DNA of 36,428 nucleotides from Variovorax sp. KBW07 (GTDB lineage: Bacteria > Pseudomonadota > Gammaproteobacteria > Burkholderiales > Burkholderiaceae_C). Under the pieces are notes generated by a model. It made no database searches. It saw only the letters and a list, made by a program, of their open reading frames with translations, and was not told where the DNA came from. Position 1 is the stretch's first letter. Every line of letters starts with the position of its first letter. A program made the position numbers and the translations under genes. Shown here piece after piece: positions 27,101-36,384 of this stretch. The DNA is taken from positions 97,912-134,339 of the forward strand of contig NZ_QAJK01000044.1 of the NCBI RefSeq assembly GCF_003852515.1, in the 5' to 3' direction.

Positions 27101-27478
27101 TCAGGCGCCGACCGGCACCTTGTCGAGGAACCCCGTCACCGTGCGCAGCTTGCCCGCGTCGAGTTGCGCGAAGTCGGTGCCCTGGATCAGGTCTTCGGCA
27201 CCGCTGGGGCCCAGCGTCCACGAAAAGCGCAGGTTGTCGCCATGCGCCTCGGCCTTGCCGAGCAGGTTGAAGCGAAAGCCCGGGTAGCGCTGGTGCACCG
27301 CGCCGACCAGCGCGCTGATCTGCTCGCGGCCGCTGGCCTGCGCCATCGGATCGACGTAGTGCGCGTTGGCGGTCCAGCCGGCTTCGATCAGCTCGGCGCG
27401 GCGTGCGGCGTCGGTCTCGTTCCAGACGGCGATGTAGCCATGGGCGATGGTGGTGGCGTCGTGTGCGGCGGTGTTCAT
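27101..27478 (-). CDS. NTF2-like / SnoaL-type small protein
   Basis: A 125-residue cystatin-like-fold protein. ATTIAHGYIAVWNETDAARRAELIEAGWTANAHYVDPMAQASGREQI is the usual SnoaL/NTF2-like opening, in which a helix carrying W-N is followed by 'YVDP...GR'. The ending FRFSWTLGP...EDLIQGTDFAQLDAGKLRTVTGFLD also fits. Such proteins may be isomerases, small-molecule binders or have no known activity, and nothing here chooses between these. ATG 27478 has AAGGA upstream; an earlier start at 27514 adds 12 residues without one. It converges with the GAF/Fis regulator and is separated by 91 bases from the next gene. Confidence 0.85.
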   Translation of the reverse strand: MNTAAHDATTIAHGYIAVWNETDAARRAELIEAGWTANAHYVDPMAQASGREQISALVGAVHQRYPGFRFNLLGKAEAHGDNLRFSWTLGPSGAEDLIQGTDFAQLDAGKLRTVTGFLDKVPVGA

Positions 27479-27569
27479 GGCGGCAATTCCTTTCGGGGTT
27501 TGAACCCGCAACATCGCGGGGTGAAGGAATGGTCGCGTCGCGCGCGCCGAACGTCGATGACGTCTCAGG

Positions 27570-27935
27570 TCATGGAATCCGGCTGCCGTATCGGATGCTC
27601 TTGAGTGCGCCGTTCTGGAACAGCAGCATCGTCTCGAACTGGCCCGAGCCCGGCCGGTAGGTCCACTCTTCGCTCTGGTCGCAGGTGCTGTTGTTGTTGA
27701 CGATGACGGTCTTGCTCCCCGTCGAGGACGAGGGCGGCACGATCACCTGCGGGTTGGGATCGGGCCTGGCGCAGAAGTTGTCCTTGAACACCGGCTCTCC
27801 GCACTTCTGCAGGATGGTGAACTTGGAATCGCCCCTCTGCGCGAAGTCGCGATTGCAGTTGAGGGTCTGTGCCTGCGCCGGCGCAACGAACGACAGCGCC
27901 AGCAAGGCGGCGGGAATGAACAGAGATCGCTTCAC
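27570..27935 (-). CDS. DUF2845 family small secreted protein
   Basis: A 121-residue protein starting with GTG at 27935, preceded by AGGAAA. The N-terminus KRSLFIPAALLALSFVAPAQAQ is a Sec signal peptide. The mature part has the DUF2845-like features CNRDFAQRGDSKFTILQKCGEPVFKD near the start and the C-terminal EEWTYRPGSGQFETMLLFQNGALKSIRYGSR. There are four cysteines in the mature part (after the signal peptide, in KCGEP, in NFCARP and in STCDQS), so two disulfides are possible. Function unknown. It is a stand-alone gene, not evidently part of the operons on either side. An ATG at 27974 would add 13 residues and hide the signal peptide. Confidence 0.8.
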   Translation of the reverse strand: MKRSLFIPAALLALSFVAPAQAQTLNCNRDFAQRGDSKFTILQKCGEPVFKDNFCARPDPNPQVIVPPSSSTGSKTVIVNNNSTCDQSEEWTYRPGSGQFETMLLFQNGALKSIRYGSRIP

Positions 27936-28004
27936 GGTGTTTCCTGTGTTTTGCGCAAGCGATGGTAGTGACATTCCGGCCCCGAAGCTGAAGCCGAAAT
28001 TCGA

Positions 28005-29477
28005 TCAGATCGCGTCGAGCGGATACACCGGACGTCGCACCTTGCTGAACGGAAACAGGCTGTAGTCCGAACTGGTGACACCCGGGCTGTCGCACTCCAC
28101 AAGCGCCGCCGACAGCGGCTCGAACACCGGCCGGCAATACATGCGCGACTTGAGCAGCAGAAAGCGCTCCTTTCGCGGATCGAGCCCCGCGCATTCGAAC
28201 ACGCCGATGTCCCACGGCTCCTGCGTGCGCTCGGTGACCACGATGCGCGCCGCGCCGATGTCGAACAGCACCGTGCGGCCCATGCTGCTGCGCTGGCCGG
28301 TGTAGGTGGGACCGGTAATGACGTACTCGCCGTCGCTGATGGCGCGCACGGTGCCGGTCAGGCGCACCGGCGTCTTCGCGAGGCCGATGCCTTCGAGCGA
28401 CACCTTGTTGCCCAACGCCACCGTCACCTGCGCGCCCTCGCCCGCCGCGACGAGCTCGCGCACCGCCTCGGGGTCGCACAGCGGGCCCACGCCGATGCCG
28501 TTCAGGCCTTGCGCCAGTGCTTCCTGCAGCACGTCCATGGTGTCGCAGCTGCCACCGGACATGCAGTTGTCGCCGTGGTCGAGCAGCAGCACCGGCCGCG
28601 TGGCACCGCCGGCGATGAGCTTTGCGCGCGCCACCGATTCGGCCAGCGGTTCGCTGCGGTAGATGAAGGCCTCGCGCTCGGCCCACATCTGCGCGGCGAT
28701 GCGGTCGGCCGTGGCCTGCGCACGCTCGGGCGATTGCGCATCGACCACGATCACGCTCATGCAGGGCGCCTCGATGTCCGACAGCGAGAAGCCCGCCAGG
28801 ATCGACACCGCCAGCGACTCCGATTTTTCCGCCTCGCGCGCGGCCTCGATGGCGCGTTGCATCGCGCCGGTGAACGACGCGCTGCGCAGCGTGTGCGCCA
28901 TCAGCGGCAATGGGTGCCAGCGCATCGCGGGCTTGCTCCGGCCGGCCAGCAGGTCGAACAGCAGGCGGCCGGCGTGCGCGCCGGTCTCGTACATGTCGAT
29001 GTGCGGATAGGTCTTGAAGCCGACGATGATGTCGGCGTTCCCGACCATGGCCGGCGTGACGTTGGCGTGCAGGTCGAGCGCCACGCCGATGGGCACGCCA
29101 GGCGCCACGGCGCGCAGCCGCTGCAGCAGGTCGCCTTCGCCATCGGTGCTGTTCTGCGCCACCATGGCACCGTGCAGGTCGAGCAGGATGGCATCGCAAC
29201 CCGGGGCCGCATCGACGATGCACTGCGTCAACGTGGTGTAGGCCCGCGCATCGACCGGCCCGCTCGGATTGGCCGAGGCCGACACCGGCGTGACCAGCGT
29301 GGCGCCGGCCTGCTCGGCCAGGTCGATGAAGGCCGACATGGCCGTGCGCATGCCCTTGTTGTCCCTGTAGGCCTGCTCGCCGAAGGTCGGGCCATCGGGT
29401 CCGAAGGCCGCGAGCGGCGTGGGCACCGGCGAGAAGGTGTTGGTCTCGTGGTTGAGGCGCGCGATCAGTACCTTCAT
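28005..29477 (-). CDS. M81 family metallopeptidase (MlrC-like)
   Basis: A 490-residue metalloenzyme of the M81/MlrC family; MlrC from microcystin-degrading sphingomonads cleaves linearised peptide. Family signatures are the opening MKVLIARLNHETNTFSP, LLDLHGAMVAQN (about 96-107), VALDLHANVTPAM (about 130) and VLLLDHGDNCMSGGSCDTMDVL (about 300). The conserved histidines and acidic residues in these motifs are the expected zinc ligands. No signal peptide, so it is cytoplasmic. The start overlaps the stop of the M20 hydrolase gene by four bases. In this operon it probably cleaves an amide or cyclic compound brought in by the Liv-type transporter; microcystin itself is not implied. Confidence 0.92.
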   Translation of the reverse strand: MKVLIARLNHETNTFSPVPTPLAAFGPDGPTFGEQAYRDNKGMRTAMSAFIDLAEQAGATLVTPVSASANPSGPVDARAYTTLTQCIVDAAPGCDAILLDLHGAMVAQNSTDGEGDLLQRLRAVAPGVPIGVALDLHANVTPAMVGNADIIVGFKTYPHIDMYETGAHAGRLLFDLLAGRSKPAMRWHPLPLMAHTLRSASFTGAMQRAIEAAREAEKSESLAVSILAGFSLSDIEAPCMSVIVVDAQSPERAQATADRIAAQMWAEREAFIYRSEPLAESVARAKLIAGGATRPVLLLDHGDNCMSGGSCDTMDVLQEALAQGLNGIGVGPLCDPEAVRELVAAGEGAQVTVALGNKVSLEGIGLAKTPVRLTGTVRAISDGEYVITGPTYTGQRSSMGRTVLFDIGAARIVVTERTQEPWDIGVFECAGLDPRKERFLLLKSRMYCRPVFEPLSAALVECDSPGVTSSDYSLFPFSKVRRPVYPLDAI

Positions 29478-30763
29478 GCCGCCGCCCTCGTGACACCCGC
29501 GCTTTGCAGCATGGCCTGCAGCAGCACGTTGCAGCCGGCCTCCAGGTGATCGGGCTGCGCGTCTTCGATCTCGTTGTGGCTGATGCCGTCCAGGCATGGC
29601 ACGAAGATCATCGCCGTGGGGCAGACGCGCGCGAGGTACACCGCGTCGTGGCCTGCGCCGCTGATCACGTTCATCCAAGTCAGGCCTTGCGCCTGCGCCG
29701 CTTCGCGCACGGCCGACACCAGCTTCGGCGTGAAGGGCTGCGGCGGGAAGTACACGACCTGCTCCACCGTCATCTCGACCTTGCCCCTGGCGGCGATACG
29801 TTGCACGGCTTCTTTCAGTGCCGCGTCCATGGCCGACAGCACCACGTCGTCCGCCGCGCGCAGGTCGACGCTGAGCCGCACGCGGCCCGGAATCACGTTG
29901 CGCGAGTTCGGATAGTTCTCGATCCAGCCGACCGTGCCGCGCGCGTCCGGCGCATGGGCCAGCGCAATGCGGTTCACCTCGATCACCAGCTCCGAGGCCG
30001 GCAGCAGCGCGTCCTTGCGCAGTTCCATCGGCGTGGGGCCGGCATGCGCTTCCATGCCCTGCACCACCACGTCGTACCAGCGTTGGCCGAGCGCGCCCTC
30101 GACCACGCCGATCACGCGTTCGTTGGCTTCCAGCACCGGGCCCTGCTCGATGTGCGCCTCGAAGTACGCGCCCACCGGCGACGCGGCCGCCGAGGCCGGC
30201 GTGCTGCCCGCATAGCCGATGGCCTTCAGCGCATCGGACACGCTGATGCCGTCGTTGTCGCGCTGCGCCAGCGCATGCTCGAGCGTGAAGGCATCGACGA
30301 AAACGCCCGAGCCCATCATCACCGGCACGAAGCGCGAGCCTTCCTCGTTGGTCCACACCGCCACCTCAAGCGGCGCCTCGGTTTCGATGCCCGCGTCGTT
30401 CAGCGCGCGCACCACCTCGAGCCCCGCCAGCACGCCGTAGTTGCCATCGAACTTGCCGCCGGTCGGTTGCGTGTCGATGTGGCTGCCGGTGGTCACGGGT
30501 GGCAGTGCGTTGTTGCGGCCGGCGCGGCGCGCGAAGATGTTGCCGATGGCGTCCACGCGCACATCGCAACCGGCCTCGCGAGCCCAGCGCGTGAACAGGT
30601 CACGGCCCTGGCGGTCGAGGTCGGTCAGTGCAAGACGGCAGACGCCGCCCTTCTGCGTGGCGCCGACCTGGGCCAGTTGCATCAGCGAATCCCAGAGGCG
30701 CTGCCCGTCGATGCGAAGGTCGCGCACATCGGGCGCGGTCGAGATTTCGTTCTGTGTATTCAT
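29474..30763 (-). CDS. Zn-dependent hydrolase, M20 family N-carbamoyl-L-amino-acid hydrolase/ureidopropionase-like
   Basis: A 429-residue dinuclear-zinc amidohydrolase. Motifs with expected metal ligands are TTGSHIDTQPTGGKFDGNYG (H95, D106), VWTNEEGSRF (E140-E141), YFEAHIEQGP (H204) and the C-terminal GISHNEIEDAQPDHLEAG. A dimerisation insert with GMEAHAGPTPMELRKDAL is in the middle. Such enzymes hydrolyse N-carbamoyl-amino acids, ureidoglycolate, allantoate or beta-ureidopropionate; the sequence places it in this group but does not settle the substrate. It is 33 bases after livF and overlaps the M81 gene, so it is in the same transcription unit as the transporter. Cytoplasmic. Confidence 0.93.
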   Translation of the reverse strand: MNTQNEISTAPDVRDLRIDGQRLWDSLMQLAQVGATQKGGVCRLALTDLDRQGRDLFTRWAREAGCDVRVDAIGNIFARRAGRNNALPPVTTGSHIDTQPTGGKFDGNYGVLAGLEVVRALNDAGIETEAPLEVAVWTNEEGSRFVPVMMGSGVFVDAFTLEHALAQRDNDGISVSDALKAIGYAGSTPASAAASPVGAYFEAHIEQGPVLEANERVIGVVEGALGQRWYDVVVQGMEAHAGPTPMELRKDALLPASELVIEVNRIALAHAPDARGTVGWIENYPNSRNVIPGRVRLSVDLRAADDVVLSAMDAALKEAVQRIAARGKVEMTVEQVVYFPPQPFTPKLVSAVREAAQAQGLTWMNVISGAGHDAVYLARVCPTAMIFVPCLDGISHNEIEDAQPDHLEAGCNVLLQAMLQSAGVTRAAA

Positions 30764-30796
30764 TGGTCTTGACGAAGGTAGGAAGGCGGGGCGGGC

Positions 30797-31509
<713 letters not shown>

Positions 31510-31513
<4 letters not shown>

Positions 31514-32280
31514 GCCTTGCCTCCGGTGATCATGTTGCCCAGGTACGCCGTGCGCACGCGCGCGTCGGAGCGGATGTCGCCCGGCAGGCCTTCGGCCAGC
31601 ACGCGGCCCAGCTGCATGACGGTCACGGTGTCGGAGATGTCCATCACGATGTTCATGTTGTGTTCGATCAGCACCACGGTGTGGCGGTCGCGCAGGCTGC
31701 GAATGAGCTGCTTCATGTCGTCGAGGTCGTCGATGCCCATGCCCGAGGTCGGCTCGTCCAGGAAGATGGCCTTGGGCTTCGCGGCCAGCGCCATGCCGAC
31801 TTCGAGCCGGCGCTGCTGGCCGTGCGACAGCACGTTGGCCGGCGTGTCGGCCAGCCGCTCGAGGCCGACGCGCGCCAGCACTTCGGCCACCGTGTCGGCG
31901 CAGGCACGCTCGCCCACCGGCGCGCGCCAGCAGTTCATGGCCTGTCGCGGCGCGATGCCCTGCGCCGCCACGCGCAGGTTCTCGCGCACCGACAGGCTGC
32001 CGAACAGGCTGGTGACCTGGAACGAGCGCGCCATGCCGCGCTGCACGCGCTTGTAGTCGGGCTCGGCCGTCACGTCGTGCCCATCGAACAGAATGCGCCC
32101 ACCCGTGGTGGTGCCGGTGCCCGTGAGCATGTGGAACAGCGTGGTCTTGCCCGCGCCGTTGGGGCCGATCACCGAGTGCACGGTGTTGGGCAGTATCTTC
32201 AGGTCGACCCCGCCCAGCGCGGCGAACTTGCCGTAGTGCTTGGTGACGCCGATGGCTTCGATGAGTACGGGTTGCGTCAT
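31510..32280 (-). CDS. livG: Branched-chain-amino-acid-type ABC transporter ATP-binding protein, LivG
   Basis: The larger ATPase of the same importer, 256 residues. Walker A VIGPNGAGKTTLFHML, signature NVLSHGQQRRLEVGMALA (the SHGQQ form is typical of LivG), Walker B AIFLDEPTSGMGIDD and switch TVVLIEHNMNIVMDISDTVTVMQLG. The C-terminus has LPGDIRSDARVRTAYLG, also a LivG hallmark. The start at 32280 overlaps the livM stop; upstream in-frame sequence over livM is not protein-like. Confidence 0.95.
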
Positions 32281-33245
32281 GCTTTTTCTCCCTGCGCTTC
32301 GGGCGCCTTGGGCGTGGGCAATGCCTGCGCCTTGCCGCGGAACACGCGCCGCCATGCGGCTTCGCCCAGCCCCCAAAGGCCGCGCTGCATGCCGATGCTC
32401 ACGCCGATCAGCAGCAGGCCCAGCAGCAGCAGCCATCGCGGCCACAGCGTGGAGAGCCAGTCGGCCAGCAGCACGTAGAAGGCCGAGCCCAGCACCGAGG
32501 CGAACAGGTTGCCGGTGCCGCCGATCACGGTAATGACCAGGATCATTTCGCTCGTGTGGTACTCGGCGTTCGACAGCGGCGCGATGCCGGTCATCATCGC
32601 GTGCAGGCCGCCGGCAAGGCCCGTCACGGCGCCGGAGATGACGAAGGCCAGCAGCTTGAAGCGCTTGAGGTTGTAGCCCACCGCGGCGGCGCGGTCTTCG
32701 TTGTCGCGAATGGCCAGCAGCGTGCGGCCGAACACCGAGTCGGTCACCTTGAGCAGCAGGGCGAACGCGATCAGGAAGATCACCGCCACGAAGGCGTAGT
32801 ACTTCCACGGCGTGTCCATGAACGCGGGGCGCGGCACGTCGAGCAGGCCGTTGTCGCCGCCCGTGAGGCCCGACGCGGTGTACGCCACGAAATAGAACAT
32901 CTGCGCAAAGGCCAGCGTGAGCATCACGAAGTAGGTGCCGCGCTGGCGGATGGCGACCCAGCCGACCACCGCCGCGCCCAATGCGCCCATGCCGATGGCC
33001 GCGAGCAATGCCAGCGGCATCGGCAGTTGCAGCCGCGTGAGCAGAATCGCGATGGTGTAGCTGCCCAGCCCGAAGAAGATGCCCTGCCCGAACGACAGCA
33101 GGCCGGTGTAGCCCAGCAGCAGGTTGCAGCCCAGGGCCGCAAGCGCATAGATCAGTACTTCGCTGGCGAGCGAACCCGAGCGCAGCACCAGCGGCAGGCC
33201 CAGCGCGACGATCAGCGCCAGCAGGAATGTGTATTTTCTCGGCAT
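32277..33245 (-). CDS. livM: Branched-chain-amino-acid-type ABC transporter permease, LivM
   Basis: One of the two permeases, 322 residues, with about 8-10 transmembrane helices. It has the LivM pattern LAALGCNLLLGYTGLLSFGQGIFFGLGSYT, RGTYFVMLTLAFAQMFY, and the ATPase-docking loop SVFGRTLLAIRDNEDRAAAVGYNLKRFKLLAFVISGAVTGLAGGL. Start: three closely spaced ATGs exist (33254, 33251, 33245). I chose 33245 because AAAGGA lies eight bases upstream; ATG 33254 would overlap the livH stop in an ATGA arrangement but has no spaced ribosome site. A Pro/Ala-rich tail of about 20 residues ends the protein. Confidence 0.94.
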   Translation of the reverse strand: MPRKYTFLLALIVALGLPLVLRSGSLASEVLIYALAALGCNLLLGYTGLLSFGQGIFFGLGSYTIAILLTRLQLPMPLALLAAIGMGALGAAVVGWVAIRQRGTYFVMLTLAFAQMFYFVAYTASGLTGGDNGLLDVPRPAFMDTPWKYYAFVAVIFLIAFALLLKVTDSVFGRTLLAIRDNEDRAAAVGYNLKRFKLLAFVISGAVTGLAGGLHAMMTGIAPLSNAEYHTSEMILVITVIGGTGNLFASVLGSAFYVLLADWLSTLWPRWLLLLGLLLIGVSIGMQRGLWGLGEAAWRRVFRGKAQALPTPKAPEAQGEKA

Positions 33246-33250
33246 GGCCA

Positions 33251-34111
33251 TCATCCTTTGCGGCCGAGCAGGCCATGCGGGCGCAACAGCAGCACGGCGG
33301 CCATTGCGATGTAGATCATCAGGCTCGCTCCCGGCGGCCAGATGGTGCTCATGAGGCTCTGCACGATGCCGATCAGCAGGCCGCCGACCAGCGCACCGCC
33401 GAAGCTGCCCAGCCCGCCGATCACCACCACCACGAAGGCCACGCCGAGCGCCTCGACGCCCATGAAGGGCTCCGCGCCGCGAATGGGCGCGGCCAGCACG
33501 CCGGCCAGCGCCGCCGTGGCCGCGCCGAGCGCGAACACCAGGCTGAACACACGGAACACGTTGATGCCCAGCAGCGACACCATCTCGGTCGACTCGCTGC
33601 CCGCGCGCACCGCGCTGCCCAGGCGCGTGCCTTCGAGCACCCACCACAGCAGCACCGCCAGCACGGCGGTGAAGCCGATCACGAACAGCCGGTACTTGGG
33701 ATAGACGAAAGCGCCCCACATGACCACGCCCTGCAGCAGGTCGGGCGTGGGCACGCTGTTGCCCAGCGGGCCCCAGAACACGATGACGATCTCTTGCACC
33801 GCGAGCGCCAGGCCCACCGTCACGAGGATGTGGAACTCGTGCGCCTTGGCGTACACGCGGCGCAGCAGCAGCTTTTCGGCCAGCCAGCCGAGCAGGCCGA
33901 CGAACAGCGGCACCAGCACCAGCGCGGCCCAGAAGTTCAGGCCCCACAGCATGGCCTGGTAGCAAAGGTAGGCGCCCAGCAGGTAGAAGGCGCCATGCGC
34001 GAAGTTCACGAAGCGCAGCAGGCCGAACACGATGGACAAGCCAACGGCCAGCAGGAAATACAGCATGCCGATGCCGATTCCGTTGATGGTCTGGAGCAGG
34101 TAGACGGTCAT
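33251..34111 (-). CDS. livH: Branched-chain-amino-acid-type ABC transporter permease, LivH
   Basis: Second permease, 286 residues, all helical membrane protein. It shows the LivH signatures GIGIGMLYFLLAVGLSIVFGLLRFVNFAHGAFYLLGAYL at the start, EFHILVTVGLALAVQE in the middle, and the docking loop TRLGSAVRAGSESTEMVSLLGINVFRVFSLVFALGAATAALAGVL. 'FVVVVIGGLGSFGGALVGGLLIG' near the end is highly typical. An 82-base gap without a clear terminator separates it from the binding-protein gene upstream. The stop lies five bases before the chosen livM start. Confidence 0.95.
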   Translation of the reverse strand: MTVYLLQTINGIGIGMLYFLLAVGLSIVFGLLRFVNFAHGAFYLLGAYLCYQAMLWGLNFWAALVLVPLFVGLLGWLAEKLLLRRVYAKAHEFHILVTVGLALAVQEIVIVFWGPLGNSVPTPDLLQGVVMWGAFVYPKYRLFVIGFTAVLAVLLWWVLEGTRLGSAVRAGSESTEMVSLLGINVFRVFSLVFALGAATAALAGVLAAPIRGAEPFMGVEALGVAFVVVVIGGLGSFGGALVGGLLIGIVQSLMSTIWPPGASLMIYIAMAAVLLLRPHGLLGRKG

Positions 34112-34193
34112 AGGGGTCGTGGGTGGCGGACAGTTGGCGGCCGCCCTCGCCGCACCCGGAAAAGCGCGGTCGAAGGCAGGGCCAGGAAGGGCC

Positions 34194-35402
34194 TCAGGCC
34201 AGCTTGCAGCCCGTCTTGTCGACGGGCAGGAACGACTTGCCGGAACTCACGACATCGACGAAGTCGGCCGGGTTCTTCATCTTCGACTTGGCCTTGCCCT
34301 TGAGCAGGTAGTAGTCCTTGATGACCTGGTGGTCGGCCTTGCGGATTTCCTCGGTGCCCGTGAGCCCTTCGTACTTCATGCCTTCAAGCGCCGCGATAAC
34401 GGCCTTCTGGTCGACCGTGCCCGCCTTCACGATGCCGTCGATCAGGATCTTGGTGCAGATGTACGAGCCGGCCAGGCTGTAGTTGGGCACGATCTTCAGC
34501 TTGTCGGACGTGCGCTTCACCAGGTCCTTGTTGAGCGGCGTGTCGGCCGTGTGCCAGTACTGCGCGCCAAAGTAGACGTCTTCGCACAGGTCGGCGCCCA
34601 GCTCGTCGAACTGCTCCAGCCCCGAGGCCCAGGCCATGAGGATCGTCATGTTCTTGTGCATGCCGAAGCTCACCGCCTGGCGCAACGCGGCCGACGACTG
34701 CGCGCCGAAGTTCAGCAGCAGCAGCACGTCGGGCTTGGCGGCCATGGCGTTGGTGAGGTAGCCGCTGAACTCCTTCTCGTTGAGCGAGTGGTAGCTGTTG
34801 CCCACGTGCTCGATGCCCTTCTCCTGGAAGATGTTCTTGGCCGCGCTCAACAGGCCGTCGCCGAACACGTACTGTGGCGTGATGGTGTACCAGCGCTTGG
34901 CCTTGGGCATGGTGGCGATCAGCGGGCGCACCGTCTGCTCGATGGCACCGAAGGTGGGCACCGACCAGCGGAAGGTGGCGGGGTTGCAGTCCTTGCCGGT
35001 GATTTCGTCGGCGCCGGCGGTGGTGATAAACAGGCCGCCGGCCTTCTCGGCTTCCTTGCCCATGGCCAGCGCTTCCGACGACAGGATGCCGCCCGCGAAG
35101 AACTTCGTGCCCTGCTGCTGCAGCGCTTCCTGCACCTTGCGCACGGCGGTCGCGGGCTTGCCTTCGGTGTCGAGCACCGTGTAGGCCAGCGGGCGCTTGA
35201 GCACGCTGCCGTACTGCTCGATGGCCAGCTTCATGCCCAGGTCGGCGTACTTGCCGTTGGCCGCGAACGCGCCCGACATCGGAACCGGGGCACCGAAACG
35301 GATCGCGTCGCCTGACGACTGGGCAAAGGCGGCGCGGCCGGCCAGCAGGGAGGCGGGGGCGGCCGACAGGGCGGCGAGCTGGAGGAGGTGTCTGCGTTGC
35401 AT
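34194..35402 (-). CDS. Liv-type ABC transporter substrate-binding protein
   Basis: Periplasmic ligand-binding protein (Peripla_BP_6 family), 402 residues. The N-terminus MQRRHLLQLAALSAAPASLLAGRAAFAQ is a signal peptide with a positively charged start and AFAQ cleavage; it has RR but not the full Tat motif. The mature protein begins IRFGAPVPMSGAFAANGKYADLGMKLAIEQYG, the typical fold-starting segment. Later parts include FFAGGILSSEALAMGKEAEKAGGLFITTAGADEIT and a C-terminal NPADFVDVVSSGKSFLPVDKTGCKLA. Start ATG 35402 has CGGAG upstream. It is the first gene of the seven-gene operon ending with the M81 enzyme. Family members bind branched-chain amino acids, urea, amides or aromatic acids. Confidence 0.93.
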   Translation of the reverse strand: MQRRHLLQLAALSAAPASLLAGRAAFAQSSGDAIRFGAPVPMSGAFAANGKYADLGMKLAIEQYGSVLKRPLAYTVLDTEGKPATAVRKVQEALQQQGTKFFAGGILSSEALAMGKEAEKAGGLFITTAGADEITGKDCNPATFRWSVPTFGAIEQTVRPLIATMPKAKRWYTITPQYVFGDGLLSAAKNIFQEKGIEHVGNSYHSLNEKEFSGYLTNAMAAKPDVLLLLNFGAQSSAALRQAVSFGMHKNMTILMAWASGLEQFDELGADLCEDVYFGAQYWHTADTPLNKDLVKRTSDKLKIVPNYSLAGSYICTKILIDGIVKAGTVDQKAVIAALEGMKYEGLTGTEEIRKADHQVIKDYYLLKGKAKSKMKNPADFVDVVSSGKSFLPVDKTGCKLA

Positions 35403-35490
35403 GGTGAACTCCGTTCGTGGTGATGGTGGTGGTGATGTAAGGGAAAGGTGGTGCCTGCGATCGCTGGCGAATTTAAGCGGATAAATAGGA

Positions 35491-35519
35491 TTAATATGCT
35501 GGTAAAAACCCGCTAGCAA
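35491..35519 (-). promoter_or_regulatory. Candidate promoter and operator for the Liv/hydrolase operon
   Basis: Minus strand: -35 TTGCTA (35519-35514), a 17-base spacer and -10 TATTAA (35496-35491), each 4 of 6 consensus bases, about 90 bases before ATG 35402. The spacer contains GGTAAAAACC (plus 35501-35510), a GGT-N4-ACC dyad comparable to FadR-subfamily GntR operators (GTnnnAC-like cores). A repressor bound there would block the promoter. This stretch is notably AT-rich for the window. Confidence 0.5.
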
Positions 35520-35619
35520 TCCTTGTGCCCAACACCGACCGGAGCCCGCCAATGACGCCGTTTAAGATCGCGCGCTGTTGCGCATCCCGCGCATCTCCCG
35601 ATGGGCATGGAGCGTTTCA

Positions 35620-36384
35620 ATGAGAGTGGGGCAGAACCGCCCGAAGCGGCAAAAGCTCTCGGACGTCATCGTCGAGGACGTCAAGCGATGGATCGTGGCG
35701 GAGCGCAAGCAGCCCGGCGACCGGCTACCGAACGAGAAGGAACTGATCGAGCTCTTCGGCTATTCGAAGAGCACGGTGCGCGAGGCATTGAAGGCGCTGG
35801 AAGTGCGCGGCCTGATCGCGATTCGCACGGGCCCGGGCGGCGGGGCGTACCTGCAGCAGGTGTCGGTGGACCATGCATCGGAGCCGCTGCGCAATTTCCT
35901 GCACTTCCATCACCTGGACGGGCACCACATCTACCAGTTGCGCAAGGCGCTGGAGCCGGAGCTGGCGGTGAGCGTGGTCGGGCGGCTGACGCCGGAGCAG
36001 TTCGAGCGGCTCGAAGAAAACGTGCGCCTGTGCACGATAGAGCCGACGAACGAGGACGAGTTGCGCACGCAGCGCGAGGCCGAGCTGGCGTTCCACACCA
36101 TGTTGGCCGAGGCTTGCCCCAATCCGGTGCTGTCATTCATGTGCCGGTTCCTGAACGACCTGTTGCGCGACCTGGTGGTCTACAAGAAGGCGCTGGACCA
36201 TCACCACTTCGGCGAGACCAATGTGGACTACCACACGCAGTTGCTGTCGGCCTACCGGAAGGAAGACGCGGATGAAGTGCGCCGGTTGATGGCCGAGCAC
36301 ATGGTCGATGCCGAAGCTCACATGCACGAGATGGAGGCGCACATCGGGGCGAAGCATCTGTTGCTGCCCAGTGGGCAGCGCTAG
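35620..36384 (+). CDS. GntR family transcriptional regulator, FadR subfamily
   Basis: A 254-residue one-component regulator. The winged helix-turn-helix covers residues 14-80: KLSDVIVEDVKRWIVAERKQPGDRLPNEKELIELFGYSKSTVREALKALEVRGLIAIRTGPGGGAYL, an excellent GntR match. The FCD effector domain follows from about 100 to 235 (YQLRKALEPELAVSVV, then EAELAFHTMLAEACPNPVLSF and ETNVDYHTQLLSAYRKEDADEVRRLMAEHM), with the conserved metal-site histidines and acidic residues expected in FCD proteins. ATG 35620 has GGAGC 9-12 bases upstream; an earlier TTG 35578 adds 14 residues. Divergent from the Liv/hydrolase operon, it probably represses it and responds to an organic acid or amino acid derivative. Confidence 0.93.
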   Translation: MRVGQNRPKRQKLSDVIVEDVKRWIVAERKQPGDRLPNEKELIELFGYSKSTVREALKALEVRGLIAIRTGPGGGAYLQQVSVDHASEPLRNFLHFHHLDGHHIYQLRKALEPELAVSVVGRLTPEQFERLEENVRLCTIEPTNEDELRTQREAELAFHTMLAEACPNPVLSFMCRFLNDLLRDLVVYKKALDHHHFGETNVDYHTQLLSAYRKEDADEVRRLMAEHMVDAEAHMHEMEAHIGAKHLLLPSGQR

